Source of the DNA: Paenibacillus hexagrammi
GTDB taxonomy: Bacteria; Bacillota; Bacilli; Paenibacillales; NBRC-103111
Reading direction: 5' to 3'
Length of the DNA stretch: 64,000 nt
NCBI RefSeq assembly: GCF_021513275.1
Contig: NZ_CP090978.1
Span: 496,001 to 560,000, forward strand
The position numbers and the translations under genes were made by a program. Positions 8,471 to 18,128 of the stretch are shown piece by piece. Within the stretch, counting starts at the first letter, position 1. Each line of letters opens with the position of its first letter. The notes beneath the pieces are model-generated. The model ran no database searches. It was not told the DNA's origin and saw only the letters and a list, made by a program, of their open reading frames with translations.

Positions 8471-9260
8471 ATACGCCTATTTACGTCATAGATGCTTTTA
8501 CTAATGAGCCTTTTAGAGGAAATCCAGCCGCTGTCTGTATCTTGAGCGAACCGGTGAATGAGGAGTGGATGCAGCAGGTGGCCGCTGAAATGAATTTGTC
8601 AGAAACAGCGTTTATCCAACAGGTTTCGGATGGGTATTCACTGCGATGGTTCACTCCCGCGACGGAGGTGGATCTTTGCGGTCATGCTACGCTTGCGACT
8701 GCTCATGCGTTGTGGGAGCAGGGCTATCTGGGGGAGGGTGAGCAGGCCCGTTTTCATACGAGAAGCGGATTGCTGACGGCACTCAAGCGGGGAGACTGGA
8801 TCGAGATGAGCTTTCCCTTAGACGAACCTGCGCCTTTCTTGGATGATGACAATGAGCTGCTCCAAGCTCTAGGAATACAAACGCCGCTTTATATAGGCAA
8901 AGGGGTGGCTGACATCATAGTGGAGGTTGAAACAGAGGAACAGGTGAGAACATTGGCACCTAATTTCGCTGCGCTTGAGCGGATCCGGCTCGAGGGGTGC
9001 TGGTGACAGCACGTTCGAAGAAATATGATTTTGTATCCCGCTGTTTTTTCCCGGCCGTTGGCATTTCGGAAGATCCTGTTACCGGCTCTGCGCATTGCAC
9101 GCTGGGTTCGTACTGGAAGAGCAAGTTGGGCAAAAGCAAGCTGCGCGCTTATCAAGCCTCCCGCAGAGGCGGAGTTCTTGGGGTAGAGGTGATGGATGAC
9201 GCAGTTAGGCTGTCAGGCCAGGCTGTCACGGTACTCAAGAGTGAATTGGTTCAAGTTTGA
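8467..9260 (+). pseudogene. PhzF-family isomerase/epimerase-like protein, single-base frameshift
   Basis: The first frame (179 residues) has the PhzF N-terminal domain: VIDAFTNEPFRGNPAAVC, the catalytic-type glutamate in NLSETAFI, and FTPATEVDLCGHATLATAHAL. It stops at 9006. The second half continues in another frame with GVLVTARSKKYDFVSRCFFP and EDPVTGSAHCTLGSYW, the signature of the second half of the fold. Adding one G to the run at about 8993-8996 joins both halves as LEGVLVTA. The repaired protein is about 264 residues, normal for this family of phenazine-biosynthesis-like isomerases whose true substrates are mostly unknown. It starts inside the stop codon of the kinase gene. The gene may well be intact in the real genome. 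Confidence 0.8.
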
Positions 9261-9348
9261 TGTAGAGGTTAGCCTAATGGTAGAGGATAAAGCGCTGACG
9301 CCCAGCAGGATGAATCATCGTATATAGGAAGAAAGGAGTGAATGAGCG

Positions 9349-9822
9349 TTGTCATCAAAAACGAACGCATGCCGCCTGTTAGACGGGCTGAAACTTGCCT
9401 ACACACTTCATGAATACGAATGGGATGAGAATCAGTTAGACGTTGCCACAGTGGCGCAGAAGGTAGGGCTGTCTGTCGGAGAGCTGTTCAAAACGTTGGT
9501 GCTGCGTGGAGACAAAACAGGTGTGATTGCGGCGTGTATTCCTGGTGATCAGGAGCTGCATTTGAAAAAGCTAGCCGCAGCAAGCGGTAATAAGAAAGTG
9601 GAAATGGTCGCGGTAAAAGAGCTTCAGGCTCTCACTGGCTATATCCGGGGCGGCGTTTCGCCGCTAGGGATGAAGAAAAAGTACCCGCTTTATCTGGATT
9701 CGTCGGTCGCAGGCAGGGAATTGGTCAGCATCAGCGGAGGGAAGCGAGGACTGCAAATTTTCCTTAAGGGTGACGACCTGGCTGCGGCGACTGAGGCGAT
9801 CCTGGCCGATTTGACCGAGTGA
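9349..9822 (+). CDS. ybaK: YbaK/EbsC-type aminoacyl-tRNA deacylase (Cys-tRNA(Pro) type)
   Basis: A 157-residue protein. The TTG start is chosen because GAAAGGAG lies 10 bases upstream and no other in-frame start fits. It contains the family pattern: [52 protein letters not shown], a [21 protein letters not shown] loop and [16 protein letters not shown]. The lysine in LFKTLV is the conserved catalytic-type residue. YbaK proteins hydrolyse cysteine wrongly attached to tRNA(Pro). It appears to be a single-gene unit between the PhzF-like gene and the aldo/keto reductase. Confidence 0.88.
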   Translation: MSSKTNACRLLDGLKLAYTLHEYEWDENQLDVATVAQKVGLSVGELFKTLVLRGDKTGVIAACIPGDQELHLKKLAAASGNKKVEMVAVKELQALTGYIRGGVSPLGMKKKYPLYLDSSVAGRELVSISGGKRGLQIFLKGDDLAAATEAILADLTE

Positions 9823-9944
9823 TTTGGGAATGAGGCCAGAACCAATGGGGGGTCGCTTGGAGCTGATTAGCGGATTGTATGTTACTATCGTAAGCATCCC
9901 CTTGCCCTTACTTCTAGGTAACTAACTGAACAATTTTTCAGTTC

Positions 9945-9973
9945 TTACAAATGAACGCGCGTTCAACTATACT
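9945..9973 (+). promoter_or_regulatory. promoter with embedded TetR-type operator for the aldo/keto reductase gene
   Basis: A -35 TTACAA at 9945-9950 and a -10 TATACT at 9968-9973 are 17 bases apart. The spacer contains the perfect palindrome TGAACGCGCGTTCA (9952-9965), a shape typical of TetR/AcrR operators. A repressor bound here would block polymerase directly. No TetR gene lies next to it in the window. Confidence 0.6.
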
Positions 9974-10022
9974 GAAATAGAGAACGATGTACATTTTCCG
10001 ATCAGGAGTGTGAACTTCAATT

Positions 10023-10997
10023 ATGAATGACAGAACATTAGGGAAAACGGGCTTACAGGTATCCGAAGTTGGTTATGGAGCGTGGGGGATTGGCAAAACA
10101 GCCTGGATCGGCGCATCGGATGATGAATCCATTCTGGCGCTGAACCGTTCGATTGAGCTCGGCTTAAATTTTATCGATACAGCACTAGGTTATGGGGATG
10201 GGCACAGTGAGCGGCTAGTCGGACAAGTCGTTAGGGAAAGTGATAGTAAGGTTTATGTGGCAACCAAGATTCCTCCCAAGAACCTCCAGTGGCCCGCAAG
10301 AGATGGAGTCAAGGCACAGGAAGCCTTCCCAGCGGATCATGTCATAGCATGTACGGAGCAAAGCCTTCGCAATCTGGGCCTCAATACGATCGATGTTCAG
10401 CAGTTTCATGTATGGTCCGATGAATGGGTCGGTGAGGGAGATTGGCTAGAAGCTGTTCGTAAGCTGAAGGAGCAGGGAAAGATCCGACATTTTGGCATTT
10501 CGATTAATGACCATCAACCGAACAATGCGATTAAGCTGATTGAGACAGGCTTGGTTGACACGGTGCAGGTGATTTATAATATTTTTGAACAGAGTCCGGA
10601 AGACCAGCTGCTGCCGGCCTGTCTTAAACACAATGTTGGTGTGATCGTTCGTGTAGCGCTGGATGAAGGCGGATTGACCGGCAGCATCACGCCGGATACC
10701 GTGTTCAGCGAAGGGGATTTCCGCAACGGCTATTTCCGAGATACACGGAAGCAGGAGGTTTTTGATCGTGTGCAGAGCATCGTATCGGACCTGAACATCT
10801 CTTTGGAGGATATGCCTGAAACGGCGCTTCGTTATGTGCTGAGCCACCCGGCCGTGTCTACGGTCATTCCCGGAATGCGGTCGGTTCGCAACGTGGAACG
10901 GAATATGAAAGTTGGAGACGGACGCGGTCTGCCGGTCGATGTTCAGGATAAGCTGAAGGCGCATCGCTGGATCCGTAACTTTTATAGAGGGGAATAA
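10023..10997 (+). CDS. aldo/keto reductase
   Basis: A 324-residue NADPH-dependent oxidoreductase of the aldo/keto reductase superfamily. The catalytic tetrad can be placed: Asp and Tyr in [14 protein letters not shown], Lys in VYVATKIPP and His in VQQFHVW. The C-terminal cofactor pocket segment ([18 protein letters not shown]) is present. Length is normal. The physiological substrate cannot be read from sequence. Transcription appears controlled by a TetR-type palindrome between the -35 and -10 boxes, which suggests induction by an electrophile, drug or aldehyde; that is inference. A terminator follows directly. Confidence 0.88.
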   Translation: MNDRTLGKTGLQVSEVGYGAWGIGKTAWIGASDDESILALNRSIELGLNFIDTALGYGDGHSERLVGQVVRESDSKVYVATKIPPKNLQWPARDGVKAQEAFPADHVIACTEQSLRNLGLNTIDVQQFHVWSDEWVGEGDWLEAVRKLKEQGKIRHFGISINDHQPNNAIKLIETGLVDTVQVIYNIFEQSPEDQLLPACLKHNVGVIVRVALDEGGLTGSITPDTVFSEGDFRNGYFRDTRKQEVFDRVQSIVSDLNISLEDMPETALRYVLSHPAVSTVIPGMRSVRNVERNMKVGDGRGLPVDVQDKLKAHRWIRNFYRGE

Positions 10998-11001
10998 AGA
11001 G

Positions 11002-11035
11002 ACAAAAGCCACACCTTGGCGGGTGTGGCTTTTGT
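11002..11035 (+). terminator. terminator after aldo/keto reductase (copy 1)
   Basis: A 14-bp perfect stem (ACAAAAGCCACACC / GGTGTGGCTTTTGT) with a TTGGCG loop. The A-rich left arm and T-rich right arm allow use in both directions. An almost identical copy lies at 11205-11236. Confidence 0.85.
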
Positions 11036-11036
11036 A

Positions 11037-11195
11037 GATAAAGTAGGGTCCATTACGAGCTTCCGCAGCTTTTCTCCAATCGCTGTTGACATTTGTTATT
11101 TGATTGAAATAAAGGCTTCTAATGTGATAACAAACTGTCAAAGGCGACCGCTACGCTTCTCCGAAAACTACGGAGCTCTCCACTTCTGCTTTATC
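11037..11195. repeat. MITE-like dispersed element between duplicated terminators
   Basis: A 159-bp non-coding element with imperfect terminal inverted repeats: GATAAAGTAGGG... at the left and ...CTTCTGCTTTATC at the right, with further pairing of GGAGAAAAGCTGCGGAAGCTC against GAAAACTACGGAGCTC-like sequence. Its left end matches 54336-54380 and its right half matches 49072-49120. The two flanks carry copies of the same terminator hairpin. Confidence 0.55.
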
Positions 11196-11204
11196 GAGAG
11201 GAAG

Positions 11205-11236
11205 ACAAAAGCCACACCTTGGCGGGTGTGGCTTTT
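11205..11236 (+). terminator. duplicated terminator hairpin (copy 2)
   Basis: Same stem-loop as 11002-11035 over GACAAAAGCCACACC, TTGGCG and GGTGTGGCTTTTG. It separates the aldo/keto reductase from the convergent siderophore-binding-protein gene. Confidence 0.75.
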
Positions 11237-11384
11237 GCGCATAGGAGAGAGAGGAGGTTCTAACGAGGCTAACTTGCGGGGAGTGACGTTCGGTTCGGTT
11301 CGGTCGCACGCTTCATATCGTCAGTTGTTATTATAGGTCAAAGGATCCATCAATTCTGTAAGATATCATACAAAATAAATATTT

Positions 11385-12386
11385 TTATTGGGCGACTTCG
11401 AAATATTTGGCGATCTCGTCGAGCAGCAGGTTCGCTGCTTTGTAGCCTCCGGCCAAATTCCACACGACTTCATTGACTTGGAACGCTTTGTTATTTTTGG
11501 AAACCTGTAAATTCTTGAACAGCGGATCTTCCGTCCACTCTTTCGCCACCTTCGTGGAAGCGTCGCCTGAATTACCGGTGCCGGATACGAAATAGAAGAG
11601 CACATCGCCATCCATGTCAGGAATACGTTCCTTGGTCAGCTGTTCCATGAACTGGTCCTTCGCTTGTGAAGCGGGTCTTGCAATACCTAGCTGCTTGAGT
11701 AAAACACCGCTGAACGTTTGCTCTTGGTAGATACGGACATCGGCAGAGCTGAAACGCACGACAGATACCTTGGTTGCGGTTTTGTCGCCAAGCTTCGCTT
11801 TGACATCCGCGACCCGCTGATCAAAATCAGCCATGGCCTTCTCACCTTCGGCTTTTTTGTTAACCGCTTCTGCATATAGAGCGAAATTCTTCTTCCAGTC
11901 CCCGCGAAGATCGGCGGCGAATACGGTTGGAGCGATTTGCTTGAGTTGTTCGTAGATTTTCTCATGGCGCACTTTGTTGCCGATGATCAGATCGGGCTTG
12001 AGTCCTGCGATCATCTCCAAATTCGGCTGCGTTTCTTCGCCTACATCTTGTACGCCCTCCATATCCGTCTTAATGTGATCATACCATGGACTGCCGATCC
12101 ACGATTTCACAGCGCCTACCGGTTTAACGCCTAGCGTAAGCAGGTCTTCCGTACCTTCATTGGTTAGAATAACGACGCGCTGAGGTGTTCCTTTTATTTG
12201 TGTTTCACCCATGGCGTGCTTGACGGTTCTCACTTCATCTTGCTTTGCGGCAGCAGTTGATGCAGCAGGACTGCCATCCGGTGTTTCGTTCTTTGAATCT
12301 GTCGTATTGCCGCAACCCGCGATCAGCATTACGATGGCGGTTAGTAGAAGCATTGATTGGAATCGTATTTTTTGAAAAAATGGCAC
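11385..12386 (-). CDS. siderophore ABC transporter substrate-binding lipoprotein, YfiY-like
   Basis: A 333-residue lipoprotein. The signal peptide ends in the lipobox LIAGC, so the mature protein is anchored by a diacylglyceryl cysteine and faces outside. The Fe-siderophore binding fold is clear: PQRVVILTNEGTEDLLTLGVKPVGA, NLEMIAGLKPDLIIG, and the C-terminal NEVVWNLAGGYKAANLLLDEI. The GTG start has AGGGGGA seven bases upstream. It is divergent from two FecCD permease genes with Fur boxes between them, the arrangement of yfiY versus yfiZ-yfhA for schizokinen/arthrobactin uptake in B. subtilis. The ligand is inferred from that likeness. No ATPase gene is adjacent, so a shared ATPase such as YusV is likely. 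Confidence 0.88.
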   Translation of the reverse strand: MPFFQKIRFQSMLLLTAIVMLIAGCGNTTDSKNETPDGSPAASTAAAKQDEVRTVKHAMGETQIKGTPQRVVILTNEGTEDLLTLGVKPVGAVKSWIGSPWYDHIKTDMEGVQDVGEETQPNLEMIAGLKPDLIIGNKVRHEKIYEQLKQIAPTVFAADLRGDWKKNFALYAEAVNKKAEGEKAMADFDQRVADVKAKLGDKTATKVSVVRFSSADVRIYQEQTFSGVLLKQLGIARPASQAKDQFMEQLTKERIPDMDGDVLFYFVSGTGNSGDASTKVAKEWTEDPLFKNLQVSKNNKAFQVNEVVWNLAGGYKAANLLLDEIAKYFEVAQ

Positions 12387-12424
12387 AATGGTATCCCCCT
12401 AGGACATATGGATTAATTATATAT

Positions 12425-12445
12425 TGATAACGATTCTCATTATCA
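12425..12445. promoter_or_regulatory. Fur box 1
   Basis: A 21-bp site TGATAAC-GATTCTC-ATTATCA, close to the Fur consensus TGATAATNATTATCA. It lies just downstream of the -10 box of the minus-strand promoter of the binding-protein gene. Confidence 0.85.
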
Positions 12446-12451
12446 GAAACA

Positions 12452-12480
12452 ACTATACGGTCTATCATCATTGTTGTCAA
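12452..12480 (-). promoter_or_regulatory. sigma-A promoter of the siderophore-binding-protein gene
   Basis: Read on the minus strand: TTGACA (12475-12480), a 17-base spacer, then TATAGT (12452-12457). Fur box 1 covers the expected start point. Confidence 0.75.
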
Positions 12481-12489
12481 CCATAATTA

Positions 12490-12510
12490 TGAAAATGATT
12501 CTCATAATCA
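12490..12510. promoter_or_regulatory. Fur box 2
   Basis: TGAAAATGATTCTC-ATAATCA, a good Fur site, immediately upstream of the -35 box of the permease operon. Together with Fur box 1 it puts both divergent units under iron control. Confidence 0.85.
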
Positions 12511-12539
12511 TTGACAGTCTTTGTAAGCGACTCTACAAT
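12511..12539 (+). promoter_or_regulatory. sigma-A promoter of the permease operon
   Basis: Consensus TTGACA (12511-12516), a 17-base spacer and TACAAT (12534-12539), directly abutting Fur box 2. Confidence 0.8.
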
Positions 12540-12593
12540 GGATAAAGGTTATGCACAAGCTTTCATATTCTACTACCAGGAGGCGGATTTTCC

Positions 12594-13603
12594 TTGGTGC
12601 ATCTGCTGTTGAGCGGCAAAGCGAAGTCTGTGGGATTAGTCGCAGGGACGCTGCTGCTGCTGGCTTGCATGCTTGCAAGCACGTTATTCGGACTCAAGCA
12701 ATTCGATATATCTATGCTCTGGAATGCGTACTTTCATTTTAACGGATCGAACGATCATATTATTCTGACCCATACAAGAGTTCCGCGAGCGCTGATTGGG
12801 GCAGGCGTCGGTGCAAGCCTCGCGATCGCCGGAGCTCTCATGCAGGTGCTTACAAGAAATCCCATGGCTTCTCCCTCACTGTTCGGAGTAAATGCGGGAG
12901 CCGTTCTCTTTATTGTGCTGGGTCTTACGATCTTCGGCGTCAACCTGTCCTTAAACAGTATGATTTGGATTGCGCTTGCAGGTGCAGGTGTAACGGCTGT
13001 ATTCGTGTTCTTCCTGGGCTCTCAGGGCAAGGAGGGATTTACACCTGTGAAGCTTACGCTTGCCGGTGCGGCAGTAGCAGCATTTGCTACTTCGGTGACC
13101 TCCGGAGTCATGCTGATAAATCAGCAATCGCTTGAGCAGGCGCTGTTTTGGCTGATAGGCTCTGTTGCCAATCGTGAGCTGCATCATCTCACTTTGGTCC
13201 TGCCATTTCTAACCGCGGGATGGCTCATTGCGATGATGCTCACCCCTTCCTTGAACGTACTGGCGCTGAGCGACGAAGTCTCCAAGGGCCTTGGTCAAAG
13301 AGCTGCCTTTGTCAAAATTGCGGCTTCCATCGCTATTGTTCTTCTTGCAGGAGGTTCCGTAGCAGTTGCAGGTCCAATTGCTTTTGTAGGTATTATCGTT
13401 CCGCATTTGTGCCGGTTTCTGGTGGGGAACGACCACCGCTGGCTGATTCCTTATAGTGCTGTGGCAGGGGGATTTTGCTGGTGTTGGCGGATCTGGCATC
13501 CAGATTCATCATAATGCCCAAGGAAGTCCCCGTAGGTGTTGCTACAGCGCTGGTAGGCGTTCCGTTTCTCATTTATGTCGCGAGGAGGAGGAACTATGCC
13601 TAA
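12594..13603 (+). pseudogene. FecCD-family siderophore permease, YfiZ-like, single-base frameshift near the end
   Basis: A BtuC/FecCD-type inner-membrane permease with about nine to ten helices. Marker segments are THTRVPRALIGAGVGASLAIAGALMQ, RNPMASPSLFGVNAGA and SVAVAGPIAFVGIIVPHLCR. The TTG start follows CCAGGAGG. The frame breaks at the G run near 13467-13471, where one G seems missing. With six G it reads [20 protein letters not shown] and [20 protein letters not shown], ending in RRRNYA at 13601-13603, exactly as the family should. The stop overlaps the next permease start by eight bases, as in intact operons. I judge the gene functional and the break a probable sequence error. Confidence 0.85.
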
Positions 13604-14630
13604 ACAGGACATCTACACGAATGAAATTACAGTACTATTAAGCCGTAAACGGAGAAAAGGGCTGATCGTGCTTGTGGCGATGCTTGTCGCGACTGTGCTT
13701 ATAGCGCTAGTTAGCATCTCGCTTGGCAGCTTGCGCATCCCAATTGGACAAATTGTCAGCGTGCTGTTCGGTGACACAAGCGGCAGCAATGCGCTGATTA
13801 TTCTCCAATTCAGACTGCCTAGAGTCGTGGCGGCAGTGCTGGTTGGGGCTGCCTTGGCGATCGCAGGTTCTCTGATGCAGGGAGTTATCCGTAACTCACT
13901 TGCATCACCGGACTTAATTGGTGTAACCGGCGGTGCGTCGGTGGCCGTTGTAGCCTTTATGACGTTGACTGCCAATCAATACAGCATCCACTGGGTTCCT
14001 GTGATTGCGGTGGCAGGGGCTTTTGCGACAGCAGCCTTGAACTATGTGCTCGCGTGGAAGCATGGATTGTCTACGTTTAGACTTGTTTTGATCGGAATCG
14101 GCATATCGACGGCAATGGGAGCACTGACGACTTTCTTACTGATCAGCGGCCCGTCCTATCTGGCTTCTCAGGTGCTAGGCTGGATGACGGGGACGATCTA
14201 CGGAACCAATTGGAAGCATATTGCGGCGCTCGTGCCCTATCTGGCTGTCTTTGTTCCTCTCGCTTGCTTGTTTGCCTACAAGCTGAATATCCAAGCACTG
14301 GGCGATGTCCTCGCAACCGGCTTAGGCAGTCGTATGCAGCGGGACCGTTTTCTTCTATTGCTGTTCAGTGTAGCATTAGCAGGCGTTGCGGTCGGGATCG
14401 CCGGTACGATTACATTCATCGGACTGCTCGCTCCCCATATGGCCCGCCGGCTTGTCGGCAGCGATTACCGCATTCTGATGCCCGTCTCCGGATTCATTGG
14501 CGGACTCATATTGCTTCTGGCAGACCTTGCGGGACGAATGTTGTTTCAGCCTCTGGACGTACCTGCGGGTGTGTTTACGGCAGGAATCGGGGCTCCGTTC
14601 TTCTTGTATCTATTGTTTAGGCGATCCTAA
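13596..14630 (+). CDS. FecCD-family siderophore permease, YfhA-like
   Basis: A 344-residue multi-spanning permease, second half of the heterodimer with the preceding gene. The ATG at 13596 is preferred because GAGGAGGAGGAACT is directly upstream; an upstream ATG at 13575 has no such site. Family segments include [55 protein letters not shown] and [19 protein letters not shown]. It imports ferric siderophore delivered by the lipoprotein encoded divergently. An ATPase is missing from the locus. Transcription should follow the Fur-controlled promoter at 12511. Confidence 0.88.
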   Translation: MPKQDIYTNEITVLLSRKRRKGLIVLVAMLVATVLIALVSISLGSLRIPIGQIVSVLFGDTSGSNALIILQFRLPRVVAAVLVGAALAIAGSLMQGVIRNSLASPDLIGVTGGASVAVVAFMTLTANQYSIHWVPVIAVAGAFATAALNYVLAWKHGLSTFRLVLIGIGISTAMGALTTFLLISGPSYLASQVLGWMTGTIYGTNWKHIAALVPYLAVFVPLACLFAYKLNIQALGDVLATGLGSRMQRDRFLLLLFSVALAGVAVGIAGTITFIGLLAPHMARRLVGSDYRILMPVSGFIGGLILLLADLAGRMLFQPLDVPAGVFTAGIGAPFFLYLLFRRS

Positions 14631-14717
14631 TTGGAGAGCAGTGGACCGCGTTAGCCAACAATTTTCAAGTTCCGGTTTGCTCATCAAATTGGGGCGCAAT
14701 CATAGACCAACAGTCTG

Positions 14718-14751
14718 ACCTTTCAAGTGCCTTGACTTGGAAGGTTTTTTG
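14718..14751 (+). terminator. terminator of the permease operon
   Basis: Stem ACCTTTCAAG / CTTGGAAGGT (one G-T pair) with an eight-base loop and a T run. Confidence 0.8.
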
Positions 14752-14826
14752 TTTCCCTATTTTCACAATAAATAACCTATGGTTAAATAAGGAAGTGACA
14801 TTCATAAAAGAGCTTGGAGGAGAAGA

Positions 14827-17322
14827 TTGTTGAAAAGACGCATCATTCTTTGTTTCATGGCTGTGGCACTTATGTATTCATTGTTACCTGTATCTGGGGC
14901 TATGGCGCAGTCGACGGACCCTATAGTTTGGTCCAAAACAACGAGCACATCAGAGGCTAACGATCTTCACGATGTTGCTTTCAATAGCTCGCATACCTAT
15001 GCGGCTGTAGGGGATGACGGAACCATTCTGACCTCATCCGATGGCGATCATTGGGAGCATGAGGCTTCCGGCGTGTCAGGGAATGTAAAGGCAGTTGCGA
15101 CGAATGGCAGCCAATTTGTAGCGGTTGGCGATCACGGTGCACTTGTCACCTCTAACGATGGGAAAAGCTGGACAAAGGCATCAGTTAACGTTCCTTATAC
15201 ACTAGGACAATTCATCCAAGGGAGCGACCGCGATGATTACAGCAGCAGATATCCCGATATCAACTGGAATGAACCGTTTACGCAGGCAAACCTGCAATTC
15301 ACAGAGGTTATTTGGGATGGATGGCGGTATGCAGCTGTGGGGGAGCTTACCTACGCCACGGGCAGAACGATTCTGATGAGCCGCTTTATCGAGTGCTATT
15401 CCACAGATGGACATGATTGGGGCTTTCAAATGATGGGGGTTGAGCCTCAACTGTCGAGCATGGACACAGGATCGAAGTACCCGCAGGAATTAGGCGAGCT
15501 GGTGTACACAGGCTCCATGTATTTACTGACAGCAGGCTCCTACATATTGACTTCGTCCGACCTATACGATTGGACAGTGCACGATCCGGGGATTAAAGGT
15601 GAGCTGGCCGGACTTGCTTTTCACGGCGGTCAATTCGTAGCGGTAGGCTGGGACGGAGCTTTAGGCATGGGAGAGAACAAGCCTAGGCTGACAGGCATTG
15701 TATATACGTCTACAGACGGCATCAACTGGAGCGAGGTTGTCTTAGATGCGAGTCTAGGCTCCACCGATGTAGAATGGGCGAAGAAGGAACTGGATTATAA
15801 CGGATTTGCTTATATCGACATGAACACGATTCTATGGGATGGCAATCAGTTCGTTGTGGGCGGCAACATGGGGATCGTGCTAACTTCTCCGGATGGACGG
15901 AATTGGAAGGTGGAGAAGGAGAGCGAGGGATCCTTTAATCCCATGAGCTATGTCAAATATGCCGGTATGGGAGCCGATATTCATAAGATTTCGTACGACG
16001 GCAGCCGATATGTGGCAGTAGGAAACAACGGTACGATTTTGACAGCGGGCAAGCTGGATGACTGGCAGGTTGCGGCAGAGAAGCAGGCTGCGGAATTCGA
16101 CGATATGATATATGACGGCGCAGGCCGCTATGTGGCTACCGGTTATTCAGGTGTCATCTGGGAATCTGACAATGGGTATGACTGGAAGCCCACAGAAGTC
16201 AAAGATGTGAGCAGCGGCTTTCACTGGAGCGCTTTGGCAGCAGGAAACGGCGTATTGCTTGCTTCAGGCTATGGTATGGGCAGCAGGGATCGGGAAATCT
16301 ATTATTACTCGGAAAAGCCGGGCGTATGGGAACAGAAACAGTTCCCTGAGGGTTTGCACGGACTTCTGCAGCCTGTGATTGTGAATGGAGAGTTTTACGT
16401 ATCTGGTATTGAGGGCTATGTCACTTCCCAGGATGGGGTGAACTGGAGCCCGATTCAGCAGACCGCTCACAGAATGAAGAAGATTTTGAGCAATGGCAGT
16501 ATCATGGTTGGCCTTAGTGATGAGCAAATGGATCAGGATGTCCTATACCGCTCTGCCGACGGAGTGAACTGGGATAAGGTTACTGTGAAAAATGGAAAAT
16601 ATGAGCAGGACATTCTCGTCAGCGACATCGTATATACGGGTAATGAATTTGCACTGATTGGTGCATATAATTTAGAAAACACGGCGGCTGTTTCATGGGA
16701 TGGCATTCACTGGTACACTCAGCATGTGGACGAACATATCAATCGGCTGGCATGGAACGGAGAGTCATTCGCAGCTGTTGGCTCAGATGGAACCGTATTC
16801 GTCTCGAACAATGGCATGAGCTATGAACGCCAGACACCTGTCACCAATCATGACCTCAAGTCCGTGACCTGGGACGGCGAAAAATTCGTAGCTGCGGGCC
16901 GGGGCGGCACGATCCTGATCGGTATGCCGGCATCCATGATCCGTGTCCGAGTGAACGGTCACAACCTCAAGTTGGATGTACACCCTGTCATTGTGGAAGG
17001 TTCGACAATGCTGCCGGTTCGCGCACTTTTTCAAGCGGTAGGAGCGCAAGTAGTTTGGGATGAAAGTACGAAGACGGTGACAGGCACAAAGGGAAGTATC
17101 ACAGTTAGGCTGTCTCTGGATTCGAATCAGGCAACAATCGATGGTAAAGAGGTCCGTCTGGAGCTACCCCCTCGCCTGATTGAAGGCAGCACCATGGCGC
17201 CTGCACGTTTTGTTGCAGAAGCGTTCGGGTATGAGGTCACATGGGAAGATGCAACTCGGACGATGAATATGGCAGGCGGAGACGGCGAATCTTCAACCTC
17301 GAGCGTAGGCGGTACGAACTAG
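14827..17322 (+). CDS. secreted BNR/sialidase-like propeller protein with C-terminal stalk domain
   Basis: An 831-residue protein. TTG codons at 14827 and 14830 both fit the GGAGGAG site. A signal peptide (IILCFMAVALMYSLLPVSGAMA) is followed by many repeats of the type FVAVGDHGALVTSNDGKSWT, with Asp-boxes such as SSDGDHWE, STDGINWS and SPDGRNWK, forming one or two beta-propellers (about residues 30-690). The end (RVNGHNLKLDVHPVIVEG, MLPVRALFQAVGAQVVWDE, PRLIEGSTMAPARFVAEAFG) is the copper-amine-oxidase-N-like stalk domain common in Paenibacillus surface proteins. No enzymatic residues can be named; a carbohydrate- or wall-binding role is inference. It appears monocistronic. Confidence 0.75.
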   Translation: MLKRRIILCFMAVALMYSLLPVSGAMAQSTDPIVWSKTTSTSEANDLHDVAFNSSHTYAAVGDDGTILTSSDGDHWEHEASGVSGNVKAVATNGSQFVAVGDHGALVTSNDGKSWTKASVNVPYTLGQFIQGSDRDDYSSRYPDINWNEPFTQANLQFTEVIWDGWRYAAVGELTYATGRTILMSRFIECYSTDGHDWGFQMMGVEPQLSSMDTGSKYPQELGELVYTGSMYLLTAGSYILTSSDLYDWTVHDPGIKGELAGLAFHGGQFVAVGWDGALGMGENKPRLTGIVYTSTDGINWSEVVLDASLGSTDVEWAKKELDYNGFAYIDMNTILWDGNQFVVGGNMGIVLTSPDGRNWKVEKESEGSFNPMSYVKYAGMGADIHKISYDGSRYVAVGNNGTILTAGKLDDWQVAAEKQAAEFDDMIYDGAGRYVATGYSGVIWESDNGYDWKPTEVKDVSSGFHWSALAAGNGVLLASGYGMGSRDREIYYYSEKPGVWEQKQFPEGLHGLLQPVIVNGEFYVSGIEGYVTSQDGVNWSPIQQTAHRMKKILSNGSIMVGLSDEQMDQDVLYRSADGVNWDKVTVKNGKYEQDILVSDIVYTGNEFALIGAYNLENTAAVSWDGIHWYTQHVDEHINRLAWNGESFAAVGSDGTVFVSNNGMSYERQTPVTNHDLKSVTWDGEKFVAAGRGGTILIGMPASMIRVRVNGHNLKLDVHPVIVEGSTMLPVRALFQAVGAQVVWDESTKTVTGTKGSITVRLSLDSNQATIDGKEVRLELPPRLIEGSTMAPARFVAEAFGYEVTWEDATRTMNMAGGDGESSTSSVGGTN

Positions 17323-17413
17323 TCATTTTTTGTCAACGGGGATGTAGTTGGTTCTTGCATTTGAAAAGAGTACAATGGAGCTGAACAGTTTTCCATATGA
17401 AGGAGGCATTCCT

Positions 17414-18112
17414 TTGATACATATTTATCCGGCGAAATCGCGCAGTTCGGTTGATCTTGGTTGGTTGACTAGCCATAGAAGCTTCTCGTTCGGGGATTAT
17501 TATGATCCTGATAATACCAGCTTCGGCGTAATGAGAGTATGTAATGATGATGATATTGCCGCGGGAAGAGGCTTCGGGCCGCATCCGCATAGTGACATGG
17601 AGATTGTCACCATCGTCCTGCGGGGGCATATCAAGCACGAAGACAGCTTAGGCCATGCAGCGGTTACTGGTCCCAACGGCGTGCAGCGTATGTCTGCGGG
17701 AACCGGCGTGATCCATGCCGAATATAACGCCTCAGATACGGAGGACTTGAGTTTGCTCCAGCTGTGGTTTATGCCTGCAGAGCGGGGGCGGGAGCCGTCC
17801 TTTGAGAACAGCGTGTATAATCCAGAGCTCATGAGAAATGCCTTACTAGCGGTTGTATCCCCAACAGGCTCCGATCAGGCGGCGCGAATTTATCAGGATA
17901 TGACCATTTATTTAAGCAGGCTGGACGCTGGCAAGAAGCTTGAGTATCTTCAGGAAGCGGGACGGAAGATATTCTTGTTCGTCATTGAGGGCGCCTTGCA
18001 TGTAAACGGCTTGGACATGAAAGCGAAGGATACAGCCCGCATTGAGGATACGCCTGAGCTCGTCCTGGAAGCGGTGGAAGACGCTTATTTGATGCTGATT
18101 GATCTGCCATAG
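17414..18112 (+). CDS. pirin-family cupin protein (YhaK/YhhW-like)
   Basis: A 232-residue bicupin. The TTG at 17414 is chosen over an upstream start because AAGGAGG lies at the right distance and the protein then begins IHIYPAKSR as pirins do. The first cupin has the metal-binding pattern with HPHSDMEIVTIVLRG, HEDSLGH and the HAEYN segment; LLQLWFMP follows. Pirins of this class bind iron or other metals and some have quercetin dioxygenase activity; many act as redox sensors. Substrate is unknown here. A short gene of unknown function follows after 16 bases, probably in the same transcript. Confidence 0.85.
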   Translation: MIHIYPAKSRSSVDLGWLTSHRSFSFGDYYDPDNTSFGVMRVCNDDDIAAGRGFGPHPHSDMEIVTIVLRGHIKHEDSLGHAAVTGPNGVQRMSAGTGVIHAEYNASDTEDLSLLQLWFMPAERGREPSFENSVYNPELMRNALLAVVSPTGSDQAARIYQDMTIYLSRLDAGKKLEYLQEAGRKIFLFVIEGALHVNGLDMKAKDTARIEDTPELVLEAVEDAYLMLIDLP

Positions 18113-18128
18113 ACAGGAGGAAGCGGCT

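Noticed and set aside
9262..9300. tRNA-like segment (AGCCTAATGGTAGAGG)
   Set aside because: Only a D-arm-like string is present; no anticodon or T-arm and no acceptor pairing.
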